Of a stretch of 16,663 nt of DNA, positions 1 through 6,499 are shown piece by piece (positions within the stretch are counted from its first letter, which is position 1; each line of letters starts with the position of its first letter). The notes under the pieces are model-generated. The model had not been told where the DNA came from. It saw only the letters and a list, made by a program, of their open reading frames with translations, and searched no databases. This DNA comes from Psychrobacter sp. (GTDB lineage Bacteria; Pseudomonadota; Gammaproteobacteria; Pseudomonadales; Moraxellaceae), in assembly GCA_029264635.1 (NCBI GenBank), contig JARIAA010000264.1, positions 1 to 16,663 of the forward strand, written 5' to 3'. Position numbers and translations under genes: made by a program.

Positions 1-654
1 AACCCAAGTTACTTGGTGAAAGCGTATGCTAAAAACTTCCAAGACATGCAGGGTACGATAAAATAGAGTGATGTAAAAGAGATCTTACGAGATGATGAGG
101 GCTGGAAAATTGTCACTGATAACGATACTTACTATAGTGATAAATTGGTCATTGCAGCAGGCCCTTGGTCTAATGATTTGATTAAACCACTTGGTTATAA
201 TTTACCCCTGTTTCCGATGCGTGGTTATCACCAAAACTTTAAAGTGAATGAAAAAAACACTATTCATCATAGTATGTTTGATATGGATAAGGGTTTTGTG
301 ATGGGGCCAATGCAGCAAGGTATCCGTATTACTACTGGTGCTGAGATGACCACGATGAATGCGCCAAAGAATTTTGGACAATTAGAAACGGTACTGAAAC
401 TTGCACGAAAAATCTTGCCATTAGACGATGCCGTTGAGAGCGAAGCATGGGCAGGGTCACGCCCTTGTATGCCTGATATGAAGCCTGTTATCGGTCCTGC
501 GCCCAAGCATGAGAAATTGTGGTTTGCCTTTGGTCATAGTCATCAAGGCTTTACGCTTGGGCCTATGACTGGTCGTCTTGTGGAAGAAATGATTCATGAA
601 AAGCCCTTATTGGTCGACATCGAACCGTTTAGCGCTGAGCGTTTTTCTAAATAA
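1..654 (+). pseudogene. DadA-type FAD-dependent amino-acid dehydrogenase, 3' part, interrupted by in-frame TAG
   Basis: Reading frame 1 is open from the window edge, meets TAG at 64-66, then stays open to TAA at 652-654. Both sides of the stop look like one DAO/DadA-family protein. Before it comes a segment beginning NPSYLVKAYAKNFQ; after it come the family's GPWSNDLIKPLGY stretch, the MRGYHQNF segment and the C-terminal FAD-binding part with PVIGPAP and GHSHQGFTLGPMTGRL. Family members run to about 410-430 residues and oxidatively deaminate amino acids (often D-forms), passing electrons to the membrane chain; the N-terminal Rossmann part lies outside the window. After the stop there is no ATG with a ribosome site in this frame, only a TTG at 145, so a working fragment is unlikely. 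One C-to-T change of CAG would explain the TAG. A sequencing error is the alternative. The Rid gene 107 bases downstream fits as its operon partner. Confidence 0.8.
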
Positions 655-760
655 GTGAGCATTTTTACAGGTATTGTCGGAAGCTTGACAAGTATCTATT
701 TAAAAAGCGCTAAGTCAGCAGATCTGTGCACTCAACACTGCAATAGTTAAGGATAAAAAA

Positions 761-1099
761 ATGAAAAAGCTCCATAGTACTCAACGCATGAGTCAAATTG
801 TTATTCATAACCAGACCATTTATTTATCTGGTCAAGTGGGCAATGCAGAAGATGATATCAAAGCCCAGACGCTGACCTGCTTAGAGAAAATTGAAAGCCT
901 GTTACAAGAAGTGGGCAGTGACAAATCAAAACTGCTTTCGGCAACCGTATGGGTAAAAACTATGTCGGATTTTGCCGCGATGAATGAGGTATGGGACAAG
1001 TGGTTTGAGGGCGTACAGCCGCCAGCGCGTGCTTGCGGTGAGTCGGCATTGGCGCGTCCTGAGCTATTGGTCGAGATTACAGCTATCGCGGCTGAGTAG
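761..1099 (+). CDS. Rid family (YjgF/YER057c/UK114) enamine/imine deaminase
   Basis: A 112-residue protein of the Rid superfamily, whose members hydrolyse reactive enamine/imine intermediates released by PLP enzymes and amino-acid oxidases in the cytoplasm. The family signature is at the C-terminus: PPAR at 87-90, with Arg90 matching the substrate-carboxylate-binding arginine (Arg105) of E. coli RidA, then the VEITAIA strand at 104-110. It is shorter than archetypal RidA (about 128 residues) and lacks the usual N-terminal GPYSQ segment, so it belongs to one of the other Rid subfamilies, some of which sit beside DadA-like dehydrogenases. The start is fixed by AAGGA at 749-753, seven bases before the ATG. 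It follows the broken dehydrogenase on the same strand and is closed by the terminator at 1139-1173. An imine produced by that dehydrogenase would be its natural substrate; this is inferred from context. Confidence 0.88.
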   Translation: MKKLHSTQRMSQIVIHNQTIYLSGQVGNAEDDIKAQTLTCLEKIESLLQEVGSDKSKLLSATVWVKTMSDFAAMNEVWDKWFEGVQPPARACGESALARPELLVEITAIAAE

Positions 1100-1138
1100 T
1101 TAACTTAGTGTAGTTGTCATGAAAATTGTGGTTAGCAT

Positions 1139-1173
1139 AAAAAAGAGACGGTATTAATATCGTCTCTTTTTTT
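1139..1173. terminator. Bidirectional intrinsic terminator between the Rid gene and the LysR gene
   Basis: An A6 tract leads into GAGACG, which pairs with CGTCTC at 1161-1166; the stem extends through a GU wobble and two AT pairs to a TTAA loop, and a T7 tract follows. The A and T tracts let it work on either strand. It sits 39 bases after the Rid stop codon and about 75 bases beyond the end of the convergent LysR gene. Confidence 0.88.
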
Positions 1174-1246
1174 ATGCGTTAAACATTTGGCTAGTAGTTA
1201 CTTTATCAGAAATGCTTTTGTAATAATTAATATCGAGCTAACAGGT

Positions 1247-2152
1247 TTACTTATCCAATAGCCTAAGCATTTCCTCCAAAAAGACTTTTACATGCTTATG
1301 CAAGTTTTCACGATAAGCCCAGTGATGATTAACTGCATAGCTTGCCTCATCAAATAATAAAATCTTCATCAGTCCCATGCCCTCATAACGCTTTGCCAAA
1401 TCATAAGGCAGGTAACCAACATGGTGTCCTGCTAAAATCAGCTGCGCGGTCGCCTCCATATGGTAAGCAGTGGCACTCAGAGTTTTTGGACGAATATGGT
1501 TGATACTATGATCGGTTATATAACCTCTTTTAACCCAAGGATATTGTTGTTCTAAAGTGTCAAAGGTGGGCGTACTGGCTTGATGAAATAAGGCATGTTT
1601 ATGCCCGCAGCAGACAACCTGTCTTTCAATAAAAGCAGGTTGAAACGTTAATAGAGGCGGAAAGCTGCCAAAATAACCCACACCTATGTCAGTCTCATTG
1701 CTCAAAAGCTTCTCTAACATTCCCTCTGGACTTTGCACATCGATAGAAAAGTGAATCAGTGGGTTTTTATCATAACTGGTAGACAAACACTGGCGTAAAG
1801 CATCATAAAAGAACGTTGGCAGCTGATCGGCCAAACACAGGCGGATATGACCACCGCGAACAGAGTCCAATTGGCGTATATAATGCAGCTGATGCTGGAA
1901 GCTTGCAACCGCCTCAGTGAAGCTCAAGCAGGCTTCATAAACGGCGATACCATCTTCTGTGAGCTTAAAGCCTGCACGGCCACGATAACAGAGTATCATC
2001 TCTAGGCGATCTTCTAAATGGGCTAGGTGACCACTAATGACAGAGGGCGTCACATTTAGTCGAGACTGAGCGGCTGTCACGCCCTGACACTCTACAATAG
2101 CCATAAAGCTACGCAAGGTTTTAATGTCTATTTTTATGAGCTCATCGAGCAT
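1247..2152 (-). CDS. LysR-family transcriptional regulator, divergent to the ureohydrolase gene
   Basis: A 301-residue protein of normal LysR-type length. The N-terminal winged helix-turn-helix lies at about residues 11-68 and includes TLRSFMAIVECQGVTAAQ, SVISGHLAHLEDRL and a wing that starts GFKLTEDG. The rest is the effector-binding periplasmic-protein-like domain, with typical elements such as GHIRLCLADQ and ETDIGVGYFG. Its gene is transcribed away from the guanidinobutyrase-type gene across a 243-base gap, the standard layout for a LysR regulator controlling its neighbour. In Pseudomonas the LysR protein GbuR activates the guanidinobutyrase gene, so this may be the equivalent; that is inference from position. 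The chosen ATG lacks a clear Shine-Dalgarno, so a few residues at the N-terminus are uncertain. The gene ends facing the bidirectional terminator. Confidence 0.9.
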   Translation of the reverse strand: MLDELIKIDIKTLRSFMAIVECQGVTAAQSRLNVTPSVISGHLAHLEDRLEMILCYRGRAGFKLTEDGIAVYEACLSFTEAVASFQHQLHYIRQLDSVRGGHIRLCLADQLPTFFYDALRQCLSTSYDKNPLIHFSIDVQSPEGMLEKLLSNETDIGVGYFGSFPPLLTFQPAFIERQVVCCGHKHALFHQASTPTFDTLEQQYPWVKRGYITDHSINHIRPKTLSATAYHMEATAQLILAGHHVGYLPYDLAKRYEGMGLMKILLFDEASYAVNHHWAYRENLHKHVKVFLEEMLRLLDK

Positions 2153-2226
2153 TGAGATTCACGCCATATCAAGGAGTAAGTTTATTAGCAAATAAAAGCG
2201 TCAAAAAGCAGATGGCTTGCTTTACA

Positions 2227-2236
2227 CTAATATTAG
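2227..2236. promoter_or_regulatory. Ten-base palindrome, possible LysR operator
   Basis: CTAATATTAG is a perfect palindrome in the gap between the divergent LysR and ureohydrolase genes, about 75 bases from the LysR start and 160 from the ureohydrolase start. LysR proteins often bind AT-rich interrupted dyads in such gaps. A short AT-rich palindrome can also arise by chance, so the call is weak. Confidence 0.25.
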
Positions 2237-2338
2237 CTTGACTAAACTTCTAGCAATCACGTACAAATCTGTTTTACGACGAAAAATCAGAAGTTTACTT
2301 TGAAATTTTAGCATGGTCTGCGCGGTAATATTTAGGTA

Positions 2339-2366
2339 TTGTCAAATTATAAGTGCACATTATATG
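2339..2366 (+). promoter_or_regulatory. Candidate sigma70 promoter of the ureohydrolase gene
   Basis: TTGTCA (2339-2344, five of six consensus bases) is separated by 16 bases from TATATG (2361-2366, four of six). Transcription would start near 2373, giving a short leader with AAGGA at 2383-2387. The spacer contains the palindrome GTGCAC. No stronger promoter was seen in this gap; an activator would help such a weak -10. Confidence 0.4.
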
Positions 2367-2395
2367 TTGAATAAACTAAAAAAAGGATTCAAGTG

Positions 2396-3364
2396 ATGAA
2401 ATTTAATCAACCCTTAAGCGGCAATGAGATGCCAAGATTTGGCGGTTTTGCTTCTATGATGCGTCTGCCAACGCAAGCGGATGCACAAGGCCTAGATGTG
2501 GCTTTCGTTGGCGTTCCTTTAGATATCGGTGCCTCAAACCGCAGCGGCGCAAGATTGGGGCCTAGACAGATTCGCGATGAATCACGCATGATTCGACCTT
2601 ATAACGTCGCAACGCGCGCAGCCCCGTTTGAGTCTTTACAAGTTGCTGATATTGGTGATGTCCCTATCAATACTTTTAACTTGCTCAAAAGCGTCGATAT
2701 CATTGAGAAGTTTTATACAGAAAAAGTCGTCAATCACGGTGCCATTCCATTGACTTTGGGCGGTGATCATACCATTGCCTTACCGATTTTGCGCGCCCTT
2801 GCCAAAAAATATGGCCCTGTCGGCATGGTGCATATCGATGCGCATGCTGATATCAATGATGATATGTTTGGTGAAAAAATCGCCCATGGAACGCCATTTC
2901 GCCGCGCAGTTGAAGAGAACCTCATCGATGGCAATCGCGTGGTACAGATTGGTCTACGTGGGACTGGCTATAGTGCCGAAGAGTTTGATTGGTCAACCCA
3001 GCAAGGCTTTCGTGTTGTGCCTGCTGAGGAGTGCTGGTATAAGTCGCTGACACCGCTCATGGCAGAAGTACGTGAAAAATTGGGCGTCGGTCCTGTTTAT
3101 TTAAGCTTCGATATCGATGGGATTGATCCTGCGTTTGCTCCTGGTACGGGAACGGCTGAGATCGGTGGTCTAACGTCGACTCAAGGCATCGAGATTATTC
3201 GCGGTATGCGTGGGCTTGATGTGGTTGGTGGCGATTTGGTCGAAGTGTCACCACCGTATGACCCGTTTGGCAACACCTCAGTGCTAGCAGCAAACTTGCT
3301 GTTTGAGATGCTATGTATCTTGCCAGGTGTACGCTATGACGAAAAGGTCAAAGCAATTTATTAG
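2396..3364 (+). CDS. gbuA: Guanidinobutyrase / agmatinase-family ureohydrolase
   Basis: A 322-residue manganese ureohydrolase of the arginase/agmatinase superfamily. The two-metal site is intact: GGDHT (His125), DAHAD (Asp148, His150, Asp152) and DIDGIDP (Asp239, Asp241), with the conserved EVSPP at 283-287. The enzyme removes urea from a guanidino compound. The N-terminal pattern (QPLSGNEMPRFGG, then MRLP, then MIRPYN) resembles, from memory, Pseudomonas GbuA, which converts 4-guanidinobutyrate to GABA in the arginine dehydrogenase route, more than GpuA or E. coli SpeB. Agmatine or guanidinopropionate cannot be ruled out from sequence alone. The reading frame begins with tandem GTG (2393) and ATG (2396); AAGGA at 2383-2387 is 8 bases from the ATG and only 5 from the GTG, so the ATG is preferred. 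A divergent LysR gene and a downstream transporter gene support a catabolic role. Confidence 0.87.
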   Translation: MKFNQPLSGNEMPRFGGFASMMRLPTQADAQGLDVAFVGVPLDIGASNRSGARLGPRQIRDESRMIRPYNVATRAAPFESLQVADIGDVPINTFNLLKSVDIIEKFYTEKVVNHGAIPLTLGGDHTIALPILRALAKKYGPVGMVHIDAHADINDDMFGEKIAHGTPFRRAVEENLIDGNRVVQIGLRGTGYSAEEFDWSTQQGFRVVPAEECWYKSLTPLMAEVREKLGVGPVYLSFDIDGIDPAFAPGTGTAEIGGLTSTQGIEIIRGMRGLDVVGGDLVEVSPPYDPFGNTSVLAANLLFEMLCILPGVRYDEKVKAIY

Positions 3365-3662
3365 TTCTCATTCGTTATTCTATAGTAGCAATCTTAGCCT
3401 TAAAGCGCTGATGATCCGTAAATGGTTTAATGCGTTGACTGGGTTTGATACGTTATGCTACGGTTTGCGAGCAGCTGCTAGACGCATTGCAAGAAGCGGT
3501 CAAAGGCAAGCTGCCGATTATCTATGACGTCGTAGACTTTCTTACTTGAAATAGGCAAAACATTTATCTGTTTTGGTTAAAAATAATAATTCGCTAAATG
3601 CAGATACTGGCTAGACAACAAAATGGAAAATTTGGCGTGCGTCGCCTATCAAGGAGGATTTA
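3365..3662 (+). other. 298-base gap with a possible degraded gene remnant
   Basis: No intact gene and no intrinsic terminator is visible. Two stretches look coding although neither has a credible start. From about 3393 one frame reads LKALMIRKWFNALTGFDTL. From 3439 to the TGA at 3547-3549 another frame reads 36 codons ending VKGKLPIIYDVVDFLT. Residue composition suits the C-terminus of a cytosolic protein, and the change of frame near 3450 suggests a frameshifted, 5'-deleted remnant. I cannot name the family. A small hairpin, GGCG at 3634-3637 with CGCC at 3643-3646, lies just before the transporter ribosome site. No clear promoter was found, so the transporter may be read through from the ureohydrolase gene. 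Confidence 0.35.
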
Positions 3663-5069
3663 ATGACGGATTATATCAATAAAGCGCAGCAGCCTATATT
3701 AGGCAATGAGCTTGTCGATCCAAAAACGCCACAAGCTGAGCAGTGGCGACCAGCACTTTGGAAGTTTTTACTATTTTCAGCACTGGGTATTGCGCTATTT
3801 ATTATTCCATTTCAGTGGGATGGCAAAGTTACTATCTTATTAGGTGTATTGACCGATACGCTGCAGGCGCTGCTTGGCAGTTCGGTCACTTATGTGGTAC
3901 TTGGGGTTGTGACTACTTCATTCTTAGGCGCACTAGTGGCAAAATTTGTTAGACCCGCTTGGCATCAAGACTCGCTTTTAAGAAAACTCTTTGAGGTGAA
4001 TTGGTTTTGGCTTACGACACGCTTTTTAGGGGCCTTATTTATATGGATGATTTTTTTACAAGTAGGCCCTGAGTTCATTATTAACCGCAATACTGGCGGG
4101 GTCATCTTCGAAGATCTGGTGCCTATTTTAATCCCGCTGTTTTTCTTTGCAATTTTAACGCTACCTTTTCTGACTGATTTCGGTTTGATGGAGTTTTTAG
4201 GCACTTTATCTAGTAAAATATTTGTCAAGTTATTTAGACTACCAGGAAGATCTGCCGTCGATGCGATGTCCTCTTGGTTTGGGGCGGCGTCCATCGGTTT
4301 GCTGGTCACTATGAAAGAGTACGACAAAAGCTACTATAGTCTACGTGAAGCAGCTATTATCGCGACGACCTTTTCCGTCACATCTATTGCCTTTACTTAT
4401 GTAGTGGCAAAGACGATTGGGGTAGATAACAACTTTGTATTTTTTTATTTGACTATTGCTTTAACAGGATTTATCGCTGCTATCATCATGCCGCGTATAC
4501 CACCGCTCTCACGCAAACCTGATACTTATCACTCAGGTAAAAGTATGCTCGATGAGGAGATTCCTCATGAATATACTACCTATCAGTGGGCGCTAAATCG
4601 TGCGGTCACGCGCGCGCATTCTATGCCAAAGATGGCCAGCGTGTTTAAAAATAGCGTAGTGAATTTATTTGAGATTTATTTTGGACTAATCCCCGTTGTC
4701 TTCACTATCGGTACAATTGGTTTAGGGTTAGCAGAATACACACCAGTATTTGACTGGCTTGCAGCCCCATTGGTGCCTGTGCTTGAGCTATTGCAAATTC
4801 CAGAAGCTGCCAAGGCTGCTCCTGCAATGATTATGGGCTTTGCTGATATGTATCTGCCAGCGTTGGTCGGCAAGAGTATCGAGAGTGAGATGACGCGCTT
4901 TATCGTCGGTGCGGCCTCTATCACGCAGATTATCTATATGTCTGAGGTGGGCGCGCTGATTTTAAAATCAAATATTAAGCTCAACATACTAGAGCTGTTT
5001 TTGATCTTTATTATTCGTACACTGATTAGTCTGGTGGTCATTACTTCTGTCGCGCACCTCCTATATTAA
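3663..5069 (+). CDS. YjiH-type membrane transporter with nucleoside-recognition (Gate) domains
   Basis: A 468-residue integral inner-membrane protein with roughly nine to eleven hydrophobic spans, for example at about residues 34-52, 73-93, 113-135, 147-170, 225-248, 256-277, 337-357 and 443-466. The N-terminal 30 residues are polar and there is no cleavable signal peptide. The pattern fits the YjiH family, which carries Gate/nucleoside-recognition domains; loops such as FRLPGRSAVDAMSSWFGAAS and the later APAMIMGFADMYLPALVG appear to be the two repeated gate-like segments. Substrates of YjiH proteins are poorly established. A strong AAGGAGG at 3651-3657, five bases before the ATG, fixes the start. 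Lying downstream of the guanidinobutyrase-type gene on the same strand, it may import a guanidino compound or export a product; this is inference. The terminator at 5093-5137 follows. Confidence 0.8.
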   Translation: MTDYINKAQQPILGNELVDPKTPQAEQWRPALWKFLLFSALGIALFIIPFQWDGKVTILLGVLTDTLQALLGSSVTYVVLGVVTTSFLGALVAKFVRPAWHQDSLLRKLFEVNWFWLTTRFLGALFIWMIFLQVGPEFIINRNTGGVIFEDLVPILIPLFFFAILTLPFLTDFGLMEFLGTLSSKIFVKLFRLPGRSAVDAMSSWFGAASIGLLVTMKEYDKSYYSLREAAIIATTFSVTSIAFTYVVAKTIGVDNNFVFFYLTIALTGFIAAIIMPRIPPLSRKPDTYHSGKSMLDEEIPHEYTTYQWALNRAVTRAHSMPKMASVFKNSVVNLFEIYFGLIPVVFTIGTIGLGLAEYTPVFDWLAAPLVPVLELLQIPEAAKAAPAMIMGFADMYLPALVGKSIESEMTRFIVGAASITQIIYMSEVGALILKSNIKLNILELFLIFIIRTLISLVVITSVAHLLY

Positions 5070-5092
5070 TAGACGGCTTATCTTATTAATGA

Positions 5093-5137
5093 AGCCAGTT
5101 TGATCTAAAATTAGACTGGTCTTTTGTCTTTTATTCT
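5093..5137 (+). terminator. Intrinsic terminator after the transporter gene
   Basis: CCAGT at 5095-5099 pairs with ACTGG at 5115-5119, and the stem extends inward through GU and AT pairs to a small loop near 5105-5109. A T-rich tract (TCTTTTGTCTTTTATTC) follows. It starts 24 bases after the transporter stop codon. Confidence 0.7.
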
Positions 5138-5177
5138 TTGTTGAGAATTTGTATAAAAGCACTATAGTCGATACATT

Positions 5178-5232
5178 TTAAAAATGACGTAGCGCTGCTG
5201 AAATGAATTTTACGCAGCCTCTGTGAAAGCAG
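5178..5232. repeat. Possible dispersed intergenic repeat, copy 1
   Basis: This stretch, just after a terminator, shares an ordered set of short blocks with 10118-10173: AAAATGA, then TAGCGCTG (5190-5197), then an ATGA block, then GTGAAAG (5223-5229). Block order and spacing agree within a few bases. Both copies are degenerate and only two are present, so chance remains possible. Confidence 0.3.
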
Positions 5233-5259
5233 CAACCGTTTTATTTTCAGTTGACTGTA

Positions 5260-6270
5260 TTAAATCGACAGTCGTGAAAATTTGTTTTGATATTCTTTTG
5301 GAGTCAGCTCGGTGGCACGTTTAAACAAGCGCGTGAATGATGAGAGGTCCTCGTAGCCAACTTGTTCTGCCAGCGATTTTATCGTGATATCGCCCAATTC
5401 TAACAAGCGTTTGGCCTGCTCAATTCTGACCGCTTGAATATATTCAATCGGGCGCATCGCGATACAAGTTTGAAAGCGTCTATTTAATGTGCGCGGGGTA
5501 ATATTGACCATAGCGGCCAAACGGCTGACTTGAATGGACTGAGTAAAATTTTGTTCAATAAATTCTTGTACTTGCTGAACCAATTGATCTGCATGCGGCT
5601 TATGCAAGGTCACATTGGTATAGCTGTTTTGATTACCGCGTTTAGTATCGATAATTTGAGTTTTTGCTACTTGGGTAGAAATCTCTAGTCCGCAGTAGCG
5701 CTCGATCAATAACAGTCCCAAGTCATAAAATGCGCTGCCACCTGCGGCGCAAAATATGTTGCCTGACTGTCTTTTTGACTGGGTGACGAATTGGTTTTCT
5801 TGTAAATCAACCAGTGGAAAATCTGCCTTAAATTTGCTGGCATAGCCCCAATGGGTGGTCGCTATTTTATGGTCGAGCAATCCTGCTTTTGCTAAAAAGA
5901 AAGCACCGCTACAATTACTAGCGATATCCGCTTTGGTGTTTGCTAGTCGCTTTATATGGGCAATTAAATCGCTATTTTGACTCAATACTTTATCGATAGA
6001 ATCGCCAATCGTTGGGATTAACAATAAATCGCACTCTGTCACTTCTCGAATATCGCAATGGGCTTGCATGATTAAGCGATTGCTGCACCTGATATCGGCG
6101 CCGCCTAAGCTTGCAATCTGTACATTAAACTTGGGCTCGACACGCTCATCTGAAAAGCGCTGCCAGCTGACACCTGTAAATGAAAATAAATCTAGCGCGC
6201 CGGCCAGCACACTCCCAAGCACACCATCGAAGCCAACAATGATGACTTTAAAAGGCTGATAAGAGGACAT
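5260..6270 (-). CDS. GlxA-type AraC-family transcriptional regulator (DJ-1/PfpI domain plus HTH)
   Basis: A 336-residue regulator with two domains. Residues about 5-200 form a DJ-1/PfpI-like (class I amidotransferase-like) sensor domain, including SNCSGAFFLAKAGLL with Cys120 at the nucleophile-elbow position and the ATTHW motif that is standard in this class. Residues about 232-332 hold the AraC double helix-turn-helix, with NITPRTLNRRFQ in the first and IKSLAEQVGYEDLSSFTRLF in the second. Relatives include GlxA, GbdR, CdhR and the Pseudomonas ArgR, many of which sense nitrogen-containing carbon sources. The start is supported by AGGAAG nine bases upstream. The gene is divergent from the acyl-CoA dehydrogenase gene across 229 bases and convergent with the transporter gene, so the acyl-CoA dehydrogenase/SDR run is the most likely target; the inducer is unknown. 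Confidence 0.92.
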   Translation of the reverse strand: MSSYQPFKVIIVGFDGVLGSVLAGALDLFSFTGVSWQRFSDERVEPKFNVQIASLGGADIRCSNRLIMQAHCDIREVTECDLLLIPTIGDSIDKVLSQNSDLIAHIKRLANTKADIASNCSGAFFLAKAGLLDHKIATTHWGYASKFKADFPLVDLQENQFVTQSKRQSGNIFCAAGGSAFYDLGLLLIERYCGLEISTQVAKTQIIDTKRGNQNSYTNVTLHKPHADQLVQQVQEFIEQNFTQSIQVSRLAAMVNITPRTLNRRFQTCIAMRPIEYIQAVRIEQAKRLLELGDITIKSLAEQVGYEDLSSFTRLFKRATELTPKEYQNKFSRLSI

Positions 6271-6375
6271 TGAATTTAGCTTCCTATAAAGGTGGGCAAG
6301 TCAGTTCGAAATAAAATCGCTACGTTCATAGCCACCTATGACTAATATGAATTTTCCTTAATTGCTAAAAAATTC

Positions 6376-6394
6376 AGTAATTATAAATATTACT
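6376..6394. promoter_or_regulatory. Inverted repeat AGTAAT-N7-ATTACT, possible operator
   Basis: Six-base perfect arms are separated by seven AT-rich bases in the gap between the AraC-type regulator gene and the acyl-CoA dehydrogenase gene. Position and symmetry suit a binding site, but AT-rich dyads are frequent in this genome type. Confidence 0.3.
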
Positions 6395-6417
6395 AATGTC
6401 TTATTTCACCCTAATTA

Positions 6418-6431
6418 TGTCATAAATGACA
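6418..6431. promoter_or_regulatory. Inverted repeat TGTCAT-AA-ATGACA, possible operator
   Basis: Six-base perfect arms with a two-base centre lie 69 bases before the acyl-CoA dehydrogenase start. The right arm ATGACA differs by one base from the -35 consensus TTGACA, so a bound regulator could affect polymerase, though no good -10 was found at standard spacing. It is the more convincing of the two dyads in this gap. Confidence 0.38.
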
Positions 6432-6499
6432 ATACGGTAAAGTAAAAAAGTAAGCTACTATCCATTTATCACCCATTTTCATTTGTTTACGAGAATATT

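Noticed and set aside
64..66. TAG read as pyrrolysine or as programmed readthrough
   Set aside because: The dehydrogenase family has no known pyrrolysine member, no pyl genes are visible, and nothing after the codon resembles a readthrough or insertion element. A mutation or sequencing error is simpler.
685..690. Perfect -35 hexamer TTGACA upstream of the Rid gene
   Set aside because: No acceptable -10 occurs 16-18 bases downstream (CGCTAA/GCTAAG), so I did not call a promoter.
3303..3527. 74-codon plus-strand frame overlapping the end of the ureohydrolase gene
   Set aside because: Its start lies inside the ureohydrolase gene without a ribosome site, and the product beyond the overlap turns into an Arg/Ala-rich run typical of out-of-frame reading. 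Only the possible remnant is kept, as a low-confidence entry.
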